DNA of 32,342 bases from Bacteroidales bacterium (GTDB lineage: Bacteria; Bacteroidota; Bacteroidia; Bacteroidales; UBA932): contig JAILCZ010000014.1 of assembly GCA_024689985.1 (NCBI GenBank), positions 1 through 32,342 of the forward strand, given 5' to 3'. The translations under genes were made by a program, and so were the position numbers. Of the stretch, positions 23,557 through 31,376 are shown one piece after another (the first letter of the stretch is position 1; the number at the start of each line of letters is the position of its first letter). The notes under the pieces are model-generated. The model saw nothing but the letters and a program-made list of their open reading frames with translations, had not been told where the DNA came from and ran no database searches.

Positions 23557-24831
23557 CTACTTGTTGTAATACTCCTTGAAAGCCTTCCAGCTGTAGTATG
23601 GACCATCTACTGCCTGGAACGGCAGAGTCGTTTCATTGCCGTTGAGAAGAGGCTTCACGAGGACGTCTCCCTTCCTGTTGCGATAGAAGATGAGCTGGAG
23701 GTTGGCAGCCATAGTGCAGTAAGAGCTGTCCCAGTAATCCTCCACCCTTTCAGGATCTGAAATCCTTGCTCCGAAGGTTCCCACGTTCATATAGGAAAGA
23801 AGAGGAAGGAGGCCCACGTCGTGGCTGAACATCATATTGAGGTCGATGCCGGAAGCCATATCCGAATCAGCCTGTTCAATGATTTCCTTAAGGGATTCCG
23901 AAGAAACCGAAGAGCAGTCGTCGCTCATCAGAGGGCTGTTTCCGAGCATAAGGTATCCGCCGTAGTTCCATACCCTCCAGAGAGAATAGAGTTCATCGAA
24001 GGTGAAGATGTCCTCGAACTTGTCCTCTGGTTCGTAATCAATGCTTGGGATGTCAATGATGAAGGTGCGCATCCATTTCTGGAACTTGTCCGGACGGGCG
24101 TGCCTTGAAAGGAAGTTGACGTCAGTGAAGAATTTCGCCGCGAAAGCCGCAGGATCGAGGCATTTCTCAGAGAAGGCGCTCCTCGATGCGATTGCTTCCG
24201 GGGTGAACTCAAGGTTTATTTTCTCGGCCACCGGAGCGGCGCGCGGAAGAAGGAGGGAGTTGTACTGGTCTCCTGCATCGTATGTGGTGCTGAACTCCGG
24301 GTCAGTTTCCTTTACTCCGGCGATGAAAGCCTTGAGGCTCTCCTGAGTCCTGGTAATCGCCGTGGCGACTCCGCGGGCCTCAGTGCGGCCTTTGAAGACG
24401 GTAGGATAATCCTTTACCATCTTCACTCCCATATCATAGAGCTGGCGCTTGCCCTTCTCGGAGATGAGTCCGCCCTTATGGGCTACGTGAGGATAGAATT
24501 TCTCGTATCTGCGGAGAAAGTCTTCTCCTGCAGGAGTGAGCTTGGAGCTGTCCCTTGCCGTCGTGAACACTTCGAGAATGTCTTCATAGACTGTCTCCTG
24601 AAGTGCGTAACGGGCTCCGTGACGGCAGTAAATGGCAATATAGAAAGGCTTGTAGCCTCTTGGCGCGCGGGAGAGGGACTCTCCTGGCACATATACTCCA
24701 TACTCTCCGTAGAGGAGGACAGGGTTGGCTTCTATTCTGGCGCGGGTGGTTCCCGGAGCCGGGTCATTGCTCTGTGCCAGGGCGGAAACACCGGCCAGGA
24801 TGCACAGAACTGCAATCGCTAACTTTTTCAT
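23557..24831 (-). CDS. Exported histidine acid phosphatase (branch 2, MINPP-like)
   Basis: The 424-aa protein has a signal peptide (MKKLAIAVLCILAGVSALAQ) and the active-site RHG motif in YCRHGARY (His71), with the proton-donor site in MMFSHDVGLLPL (His337-Asp338). A GVATAITRTQESLKAFIAG segment matches the conserved middle block of histidine acid phosphatases. Length and the RHGxRY form resemble Bacteroides MINPP inositol polyphosphate phosphatases, but those carry HAE at the donor site rather than HD, so phytate is a possible rather than proven substrate. Location should be periplasmic. It lies 11 nt after rsmG at the end of the eight-gene minus-strand run. Confidence 0.82.
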   Translation of the reverse strand: MKKLAIAVLCILAGVSALAQSNDPAPGTTRARIEANPVLLYGEYGVYVPGESLSRAPRGYKPFYIAIYCRHGARYALQETVYEDILEVFTTARDSSKLTPAGEDFLRRYEKFYPHVAHKGGLISEKGKRQLYDMGVKMVKDYPTVFKGRTEARGVATAITRTQESLKAFIAGVKETDPEFSTTYDAGDQYNSLLLPRAAPVAEKINLEFTPEAIASRSAFSEKCLDPAAFAAKFFTDVNFLSRHARPDKFQKWMRTFIIDIPSIDYEPEDKFEDIFTFDELYSLWRVWNYGGYLMLGNSPLMSDDCSSVSSESLKEIIEQADSDMASGIDLNMMFSHDVGLLPLLSYMNVGTFGARISDPERVEDYWDSSYCTMAANLQLIFYRNRKGDVLVKPLLNGNETTLPFQAVDGPYYSWKAFKEYYNK

Positions 24832-24842
24832 TATATATGGGG

Positions 24843-25508
24843 TTATTTACGTATGTCTATGACGAATTTTCCGGTGAAGTCAAGTCCTTCAAGCCAGGAA
24901 CTGATCGGCCAGGTGTGGACCGAACCCTTCGCCATATGGTTTCTCTGCATCATCACTGCAGTTTCCTCGGCGATATCCCCGCCCTTGAGGTAGAGGATGC
25001 TGTCGTTGAAGCGGCCCTTGACCCAAGGATAGAAATTATCCAGGGAGGTCACCGCCCTTGAGACCACGAAGTCGAAGGTCTTGCCAAGGGACTCAGCCCT
25101 GGCATTCACCACGGTTACATTCTTCAGTCCGAGGCCCTTCATCACTTCGGTTGCGACGATGGTCTTCTTGCCGACTGAGTCACAGAGGGTGAATTTCACC
25201 TCAGGGAAGAGGACTGCGAGAGGAATTCCAGGAAAGCCTCCGCCAGTACCCAGGTCGAGGACTTCCAGGCCGCCATCCTTCCACCTGGCGTAGGTATCAG
25301 GACGCTGAGTCTTCAGATAGTCGGCTATGGCGAGGGAATGAAGGACGTGGTGCGGATAGAGGCCGCCGATATCCTTTCTGGATATGACGTTGATCTTCGC
25401 GTTCCACTCATCGTAGAGGGCCTCCATTGCTTCATACTTTGCAAGCTGGTCCGCGGTGAGGTCCGGGAACAGGCCCAGGACTATTTCCTTGAATTCTGAG
25501 AACTGCAT
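24843..25508 (-). CDS. rsmG: 16S rRNA (guanine(527)-N(7))-methyltransferase
   Basis: The 221-aa SAM-dependent methyltransferase (GidB family) modifies G527 of 16S rRNA. The SAM site is VLDLGTGGGFPGIPLAV (about 83-99), preceded by the family block EWNAKINVISRKD and HHVLHSLAIADYL, and followed by FDFVVSRAVTSLDNFYPWVK. The protein is complete. The ATG is 1 nt after the stop of the ECF sigma gene, and the acid phosphatase gene follows after 11 nt. Confidence 0.95.
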   Translation of the reverse strand: MQFSEFKEIVLGLFPDLTADQLAKYEAMEALYDEWNAKINVISRKDIGGLYPHHVLHSLAIADYLKTQRPDTYARWKDGGLEVLDLGTGGGFPGIPLAVLFPEVKFTLCDSVGKKTIVATEVMKGLGLKNVTVVNARAESLGKTFDFVVSRAVTSLDNFYPWVKGRFNDSILYLKGGDIAEETAVMMQRNHMAKGSVHTWPISSWLEGLDFTGKFVIDIRK

Positions 25509-25509
25509 C

Positions 25510-26109
25510 TTACTCTTCTTCTTTTTCCTCCGCCATCTTTGCTATCATATCCTTGGCCCTGCGGAGTCGGGTGCGGACAGTGTTGAGTTCGAGGTCGAGT
25601 TCCTCGGCGATTTCCTTGTAGGAGAGGCCGTCGATGAGGCGTTTCCAGGCCACATCACGGTATAGGGCAGGCAGACGGGAGACGCGTTTCTCCTTCTCAG
25701 CCGTCAGCTCGTCATTGATTATGGAATCGAGGGCGTTCGTGCTGCCGGACGGGATGTCCAGGGAACTTGCCACGTTCACACCGTCGTCGATATACTCGAT
25801 TTTTCCCTTCGGATGGATACGGCTTTCCCTTTCGAGGATGTCGAAGGCCGTGTTTCGGGCAATGGTCTTCAGCCAGGTCGGGAACTGGCTCTTCGATGAA
25901 TCGAAGGATTCGATCTGCCGGAAAGCCTTCTCGAAACTGCGGCTGCAGATATCATCCACATCCACGTCGTTCAGATTCTTGATCAGGCCGCGGATATAGC
26001 TCCTCAGCTGACCTATATGTCTGTCCCACAAGGCGGTAAACGCACTTCCGCTGCCATTTCTGGCAAGGACTATGAGTTCATCAGTGGGCTTCGAGCCAAT
26101 TGGTTCCAT
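25510..26109 (-). CDS. ECF-type RNA polymerase sigma factor
   Basis: The 199-aa sigma-70 family protein has region 2 (about 20-90), including the polymerase-binding DDICSRSFEKAFRQIESF and the -10-binding FPTWLKTIARNTAFDILERE, and region 4 (about 140-190) with LPALYRDVAWKRLIDGLSYK and the helix-turn-helix EIAEELDLELNTVRTRLRRA. It lacks regions 1 and 3, as expected for the ECF class. No anti-sigma factor, transducer or TonB-linked gene is adjacent. The gene overlaps polA by 29 bp and ends 1 nt before rsmG, which ties its synthesis to housekeeping genes. Its regulon is unknown. Confidence 0.9.
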   Translation of the reverse strand: MEPIGSKPTDELIVLARNGSGSAFTALWDRHIGQLRSYIRGLIKNLNDVDVDDICSRSFEKAFRQIESFDSSKSQFPTWLKTIARNTAFDILERESRIHPKGKIEYIDDGVNVASSLDIPSGSTNALDSIINDELTAEKEKRVSRLPALYRDVAWKRLIDGLSYKEIAEELDLELNTVRTRLRRAKDMIAKMAEEKEEE

Positions 26110-28684
26110 AATTACATTCTACTGTGAGAGGGATGCTCAGTTCGAGAACGTGCTCCATCTCTTCTACTACTATGTTCTTCAGGACCTCAACTTCGTCCGC
26201 AAGGGTGTCAAACACGAGTTCGTCGTGTATCTGGAGCACCATCTTGCTCTTGAGTCCGGCCTTCTCCATACGGTCGGCCACGCGGACCATTGCGATCTTG
26301 ATGATGTCGGCCGAAGTGCCCTGGATAGGCGCGTTGACGGCATTGCGTTCTGCCAGCTGGCGAAGGTTGCCGTTCTTTGCGTTGATGTCCCTTATGTATC
26401 TTCTTCTTCCGAAGAGGGTCTCCACATAGCCGTTTTCCCTGGCGCCCTCAATCGTATCAGCGATGAAGGAACTGATTGCAGGGAAGGCCGCGAAGTAATC
26501 GTCTATGATCTTCTTGGCGTCTGTCCTAGAGACGTGAAGCCTCTGGGCAAGACCGAATGACGAAATGCCGTACATAATGCCGAAGTTCGCGGTCTTTGCG
26601 ATTCGCCTCTGGTCAGAGGTAACCTCCCCGACAGGAATACCGAAAATCTTGCTGGCAGTCGCGGCGTGCACGTCCACTCCGTCCTTGAAGGCTGCTATCA
26701 GATGGGCGTCACAGCTAAGGTGAGCCATAATCCTGAGTTCGATCTGGGAATAGTCGGCCGACATTATCAGTCCGCCCTCAGTACCCGGAACGAAGGCCTT
26801 GCGTATTTCCTTGCCTCTTTCCGTCCTGATAGGGATGTTCTGGAGGTTAGGGTTTGAGGAGCTCAGGCGGCCCGTGGAGGTAAGTGCCTGATTGAAAGTC
26901 GTATGCACCCTTCCTGTCTTTGGATTCACATAAGACGGGAATGGTTCGATATAAGTTGAAAGAAGTTTCTTCACGCCCCTGAATTCGAGGATTTCATCCA
27001 CGATAGGATGGCGGTCAGAAAGTTCCACAAGTGTCTGTTCGTCAGTGCTCCAGGCTCCCTTGGCGCCCTTCTTGGCCTTAGGGTCCAGCTGGAGCTTTTC
27101 AAAAAGGACTACGCCTATCTGCTTCGGAGAAGACACGTTCAGGTCTGGCTCTCCGGCCATCTCGCGTATTCGGGCCTCCCTTTCGGCCACTTCCCTGCGG
27201 AGGCCTTCCGCAAAGTCGTTCAGGGACGCAAGGTCTATCTTCACTCCGTCGCGCTCCATCTTGGCGAGGACGCGGACAAGCGGTTCCTCAATCGTGTCAT
27301 ACACATCCGAGACTCCCCTCTCCTTCATTTCCTCGCGGAGCTTGTCCACGAGAAGAAGGGCAGCGGCGGCCTTCTTGTCGTCATTCGAAACCGGCTCGGC
27401 GAAAAGGTCGCCTTCCTGCTCCGCGGCATCCATAGTGGCGCCGAGATACGAGGCGGCAAGCACGTCGATTTCGTGGCTCTTTTCCGGATCGACAAGATAA
27501 TGCATCAGTTCCACGTCGAGGAGGGTTCCTCCAAGACAGATTCCCTCTTCACAGAGCCTGTTGACCTGTGCCTTCAGGGAATGTCCTGCCTTTGCGACTG
27601 ACTTGTCTTCGAGAATGGCTTTGAAAAGGCCTGCAGGTCCGGCTGCGGAGATGAGCTTTCCATTCTCGGATGCAACGAGGGTAACCTCTTCAGATACAAC
27701 GAGGGCGACCCTGCCTTCCTTCTTCGCAGCGTCGGCCACTTTTTCAGCCGTAACGGCTTCGGTTTCCACGCTTACTGCATTGTCATCAGCAGAAGGTGCA
27801 TCAGCCTTGACGTGGGAGATGTACCTGCGGAGGGAGCCGAACTCATATTTCGTAAAGAGGTCGGCAATGAGAGGGCCGTAAGCCTTGTCAACGGCCATCG
27901 AGGAAATCTCAGCCTCGACCGGCACGTCGGTCTTTATGGTCACGAGGTCGTGGGAGAGTTTCATATGGTCCCTGGCCTCTTCGAACATCAGTTTCTGCTT
28001 CGGAGTGAGCTCGTCGATATGGGCGTAGATGTTTTCCACCGTACCATACTTGGCGATGAGCTTCGCCGCTCCGACCTCACCCACTCCCTTGACTCCGGGA
28101 ACGTTGTCGGCCGTATCACCACAGATGGCGAGCATCTCGATGACCTCCGACGGGTCGGATATCTTGTATTTCTCACAGACTTCTGCCTTTCCATAGACCT
28201 CGTCGTCTCCGCCGGACTTGCCCGGCTTCACCTGGAAGATATGGTCGGCTATGAGCTGGCCGTAGTCCTTGTCAGGCGTTACCATATACACGTCCAGACC
28301 CTCTGCGGCGCATTTTTTGGCTATGGTTCCGATCACGTCGTCGGCTTCGTAGCCCGGCATCATCAGCACCGGGATGTTCAGGGCCCCGCAGATTTCCTTC
28401 AGGGGTTCGAGGGCATCGATGATGAGAGGCGGCGTAGGAGGGCGGTTGGCCTTGTATTCCGGGAACATCTTGTTGCGGAAGGTTCCTCCCGGAGGGTCGA
28501 AGGCAACTGCGAAATACTCGGGCTTCTGCTTTTCCAGGAGCTCGAGTATGTATTTCGTGAAGCCAAAAAGAATGGACATATCCATTCCCTTGGAATTGAT
28601 CATAGGGTGCCTCAGGAATGCATAGTACATTCTGAATATGAGGGCGTGACCGTCTATGAGATATAGTCTTTTCCTATCTGTCAT
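26081..28684 (-). CDS. polA: DNA polymerase I with a degenerate proofreading domain
   Basis: The 867-aa protein has an intact 5' nuclease domain (about 1-290; YLIDGHALIFRMYYAF, GYEADDVIG, VTPDKDYGQL, GDTADNVPGVKGVGEV) and an intact family A polymerase domain: motif A DYSQIELR (near 644), motif B RRIAKTANFGIMYG (near 700) and motif C QIHDELVFD (near 820). The middle 3'-5' exonuclease-like region (about 310-500) lacks the DxE motif; the corresponding strand reads RVALVVSEEVTLV, and the YxxxD motif is also missing. It therefore probably cannot proofread, as in Taq polymerase. The ATG at 28684 overlaps the galE stop by 4 bp; an upstream in-frame TTG would extend into galE. Confidence 0.93.
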   Translation of the reverse strand: MTDRKRLYLIDGHALIFRMYYAFLRHPMINSKGMDMSILFGFTKYILELLEKQKPEYFAVAFDPPGGTFRNKMFPEYKANRPPTPPLIIDALEPLKEICGALNIPVLMMPGYEADDVIGTIAKKCAAEGLDVYMVTPDKDYGQLIADHIFQVKPGKSGGDDEVYGKAEVCEKYKISDPSEVIEMLAICGDTADNVPGVKGVGEVGAAKLIAKYGTVENIYAHIDELTPKQKLMFEEARDHMKLSHDLVTIKTDVPVEAEISSMAVDKAYGPLIADLFTKYEFGSLRRYISHVKADAPSADDNAVSVETEAVTAEKVADAAKKEGRVALVVSEEVTLVASENGKLISAAGPAGLFKAILEDKSVAKAGHSLKAQVNRLCEEGICLGGTLLDVELMHYLVDPEKSHEIDVLAASYLGATMDAAEQEGDLFAEPVSNDDKKAAAALLLVDKLREEMKERGVSDVYDTIEEPLVRVLAKMERDGVKIDLASLNDFAEGLRREVAEREARIREMAGEPDLNVSSPKQIGVVLFEKLQLDPKAKKGAKGAWSTDEQTLVELSDRHPIVDEILEFRGVKKLLSTYIEPFPSYVNPKTGRVHTTFNQALTSTGRLSSSNPNLQNIPIRTERGKEIRKAFVPGTEGGLIMSADYSQIELRIMAHLSCDAHLIAAFKDGVDVHAATASKIFGIPVGEVTSDQRRIAKTANFGIMYGISSFGLAQRLHVSRTDAKKIIDDYFAAFPAISSFIADTIEGARENGYVETLFGRRRYIRDINAKNGNLRQLAERNAVNAPIQGTSADIIKIAMVRVADRMEKAGLKSKMVLQIHDELVFDTLADEVEVLKNIVVEEMEHVLELSIPLTVECNYGTNWLEAH

Positions 28685-29706
28685 CTGGCGAGTTTCTTTT
28701 CCCAGTTCCAAGCAGCGAGAAGGGAATCTTCAATGGTTCGTCCGGCCTTCCAGCCAAGCTTTTCGTTGGCGAGGGACGGATCTGCCCAGATGGCGATGAC
28801 ATCGCCGGCACGCCTCGGAGCGAACTTCCAGTTGAGTTTCTCTCCGCTCACCTTCTCGAAGGCGTTCACCAGGTCGAGGACGGAAGCAGGCTTGCCCGTA
28901 CCTACGTTGAAGATTTCGTAGTCAGCCTCCATCTTATCGTCAATCATTCTACGGACGGCGCAGACGTGGGCCTTTGCGAGATCGACGATGTCGATGTAGT
29001 CGCGGAGGTTGGTGCCGTCAGGAGTAGGATAGTCGTTGCCGAAGACGCTGAGGCATTCTCTCTTGCCGATGGCGGTCTGGGTGATGTAAGGCACGAGGTT
29101 GTTCGGCACGCCGCGAGGGAGTTCGCCCATAAGAGCCGTAGGATGGGCTCCGATAGGGTTGAAATAACGGAGGGCTATGCCTCTGATGTTGCCGTATGCC
29201 TTGACGGAATCGCGGAGGATGTCCTCCGAGATCTGCTTGGTGTTGCCGTAAGGAGAGGTTGCCGGCTGACGGGGCGTCTGCTCGGTGACCGGAGTCTTCT
29301 CAGGTTCGCCATAGACCGTGCAGGACGATGAGAAGAGGATGTTGCGGCAACCGTGGCGTCTTGCCGACTCAAGCACGTTGATGAGTGACTTGAGGTTGTT
29401 GCCGTAATATTTGAGTGGTTCGGCGCAGGACTCACCCACGGCCTTGAAGGCCGCGAAGTGGATGACCGCGTCGATCTTGTTCTCTGAAAAGAGCTTTTCC
29501 GTGGCGGCTTCGTCACAGAAAGTCATCTGGTGGAAAGGGATGTCATCCCTTCCTGTTATCTGCTTGAGACCTTCGAAGTTGGTCATATCGCAGTTGGAGA
29601 GGTCATCCGCCACAACGAGGTCGTAGCCCGCATTGATGAGCTCGACTGAAACGTGGCTGCCGATGAAGCCGGCTCCGCCTGTCACAAGCACGGTTTTCTT
29701 CTGCAT
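28681..29706 (-). CDS. galE: UDP-glucose 4-epimerase
   Basis: The 341-aa extended short-chain dehydrogenase interconverts UDP-glucose and UDP-galactose with bound NAD. The Rossmann motif TGGAGFIGSH is at residues 9-18, the catalytic SSSCTVYG region and the YGNTK (Tyr-x3-Lys) follow, and ALRYFNPIGAHPTALMGE, GTNLRDYIDIVDLAKAHV and FNVGTG are characteristic of GalE. Length is normal. It probably supplies sugar nucleotides for surface polysaccharide. It lies 11 nt after the PFL/DUF711 gene and overlaps polA by 4 bp. Confidence 0.94.
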   Translation of the reverse strand: MQKKTVLVTGGAGFIGSHVSVELINAGYDLVVADDLSNCDMTNFEGLKQITGRDDIPFHQMTFCDEAATEKLFSENKIDAVIHFAAFKAVGESCAEPLKYYGNNLKSLINVLESARRHGCRNILFSSSCTVYGEPEKTPVTEQTPRQPATSPYGNTKQISEDILRDSVKAYGNIRGIALRYFNPIGAHPTALMGELPRGVPNNLVPYITQTAIGKRECLSVFGNDYPTPDGTNLRDYIDIVDLAKAHVCAVRRMIDDKMEADYEIFNVGTGKPASVLDLVNAFEKVSGEKLNWKFAPRRAGDVIAIWADPSLANEKLGWKAGRTIEDSLLAAWNWEKKLAR

Positions 29707-29717
29707 ATGGTTAGTTA

Positions 29718-31082
29718 TTAGTTCTTGAAACTGTGGATAGGAGCAGGAATCGATCCGCTCCTGGATACGAACTCTTCGCAGCTGTAGTTGTTCACCTTCA
29801 TTATCGGAGCTCGTCCGAGAAGGCCTCCGAGTTCGATGCTGTCGCCCACCGTCTTGCCTACCACAGGCATTATGCGGACGGCCGTCGTCTTCTGGTTGAT
29901 CATTCCGATGGCAGCCTCGTCGGCGATTATGCCGGAAACGGTGGCAGCCGTCGTATCACCAGGGATGGCTATCATATCGAGACCGACGCTGCACACGCAG
30001 GTCATCGCCTCGAGTTTTTCAATCGTAAGGGCGCCGCATTCGGCAGCGGCGATCATTCCGGCGTCCTCGCTGACAGGGATGAAGGCTCCGCTGAGTCCTC
30101 CCACATAGCTTGATGCCATCACGCCACCCTTCTTGACCTGGTCATTGAGCAGGGCGAGGGCGGCAGTAGTGCCGGGAGCACCGCATTTCTCAATGCCCAT
30201 AGCCTCGATGATGTCGGCAACTGAGTCGCCGATGGCAGGAGTCGGTGCAAGGCTGAGGTCGATGATTCCGAAAGGAACATTGAGCCTCTTGGCAGCCTCC
30301 TGCGCAATCATCTGACCAACGCGGGTAATCTTGAACGCAGTCTTCTTGATGGTGTCGCAGAGCACCTGGAAGTCTTTTCCGTGACATTTGTCAAGGGCTG
30401 ACTTGACAACTCCAGGTCCGGAAACGCCCACGTTGATAACGGCGTCCGGCTGGGTGACGCCGAGGAAGGCGCCCGCCATAAACGGATTGTCGTCAGGAGC
30501 ATTGCAAAGGACGACCAGCTTGGCGCAGGCCATACAGTTGTTGTCCTTTGTCGCTTCAGCAGCCTTCTTGATGGTCTCTCCCATCAGTTTCACCGCGTCC
30601 ATATTGATGCCGGTCTTGGTGGAGCCGACATTTACGCTGGCGCAGATGATGTCCGTCTTCGCGAGGGCTTCAGGAAGGGACTCGATGAGGAGTCTGTCGC
30701 TGGCCGTCATACCCTTTGAGACGATGGCTGAGAAGCCTCCGAGGAAGCTCAGGCCGATTTTCTTCGCTACATTGTCGAGGGTCACGCAAATCTTCACATA
30801 ATCCTCAGGAGTCTTGCAGCAGGATGCTCCGACAAGAGAAATCGGAGTTATGGAAACTCTCTTGTTGACGATAGGAATTCCGAATTCCGCACTCATCTGG
30901 TCACAGGTCTCTGCGAGACGGCCGGCACATCTGAGGATCTTCTCCTCGATCTTCCTGCAAGTCTCATCCACGTCGGTGCTGATGCAGTCGAAGAGGCTGA
31001 TTCCCATCGTGACTGTTCTGACATCGAGGTTGTCGTGCTCGATCATATTTGTGGTCTCGAAGACCTCACTGATGTTAAGCAT
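29718..31082 (-). CDS. PFL/DUF711 family protein (UPF0210)
   Basis: The 454-aa cytosolic protein matches the UPF0210/DUF711 family, distantly related to the pyruvate formate-lyase fold. It starts [20 protein letters not shown] and continues [12 protein letters not shown], and has [80 protein letters not shown] and [20 protein letters not shown]. It lacks the glycyl-radical signature, so it is not an ordinary formate-lyase. The biochemical function is not established as far as I know. It is preceded 12 nt upstream by an ACT-domain gene, the usual partner of this family. Confidence 0.85.
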   Translation of the reverse strand: MLNISEVFETTNMIEHDNLDVRTVTMGISLFDCISTDVDETCRKIEEKILRCAGRLAETCDQMSAEFGIPIVNKRVSITPISLVGASCCKTPEDYVKICVTLDNVAKKIGLSFLGGFSAIVSKGMTASDRLLIESLPEALAKTDIICASVNVGSTKTGINMDAVKLMGETIKKAAEATKDNNCMACAKLVVLCNAPDDNPFMAGAFLGVTQPDAVINVGVSGPGVVKSALDKCHGKDFQVLCDTIKKTAFKITRVGQMIAQEAAKRLNVPFGIIDLSLAPTPAIGDSVADIIEAMGIEKCGAPGTTAALALLNDQVKKGGVMASSYVGGLSGAFIPVSEDAGMIAAAECGALTIEKLEAMTCVCSVGLDMIAIPGDTTAATVSGIIADEAAIGMINQKTTAVRIMPVVGKTVGDSIELGGLLGRAPIMKVNNYSCEEFVSRSGSIPAPIHSFKN

Positions 31083-31094
31083 ACTTCCCCGTGT

Positions 31095-31367
31095 TTAGAT
31101 TCTGTGCATCATATCGAAGATTTCTTCCTTCTGACAGCGGATGTCCACGCCGATTTCTTCTGCAAGAGCCTTCATATTCGATACGAGCTCCTCATAACTT
31201 ACAGTCATATTTGCCGTATCCACGATCATCATCATATTGAAGATGCCGCCCACGATGGTCTGAGCAATGTCGAGAATGTTGACATTGTGCTGATAGAGCC
31301 AGGTGCTGCTCTTTGCGATGATACCCGTCGTATCTTTTCCGACGATTGTGATCACTGTCTTTTCCAT
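31095..31367 (-). CDS. ACT domain protein (UPF0237)
   Basis: The 90-aa protein is a single ACT domain: MEKTVITIVGKDTTGIIAKS, then TWLYQHNVNILDIAQTIVGG and MMMIVDT. ACT domains bind amino acids or similar ligands and regulate partner enzymes. It lies 12 nt before the PFL/DUF711 gene, an arrangement conserved in many Firmicutes and Bacteroidota, so it is probably the regulatory or sensing partner of that protein. Its ligand is unknown. An alanine racemase gene ends 9 nt upstream, which makes an amino-acid ligand plausible but not shown. Confidence 0.87.
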   Translation of the reverse strand: MEKTVITIVGKDTTGIIAKSSTWLYQHNVNILDIAQTIVGGIFNMMMIVDTANMTVSYEELVSNMKALAEEIGVDIRCQKEEIFDMMHRI

Positions 31368-31376
31368 AAATCCGTT

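Noticed and set aside
23553..23660. A terminator between tdk and the convergent acid phosphatase
   Set aside because: The best candidate (CTGCC/GGCAG around 23610-23625) has only five pairs and no T-tract.
27812..28666. A 284-codon open frame opposite polA
   Set aside because: It is antisense to the conserved 5' nuclease domain of PolA and has no family features.
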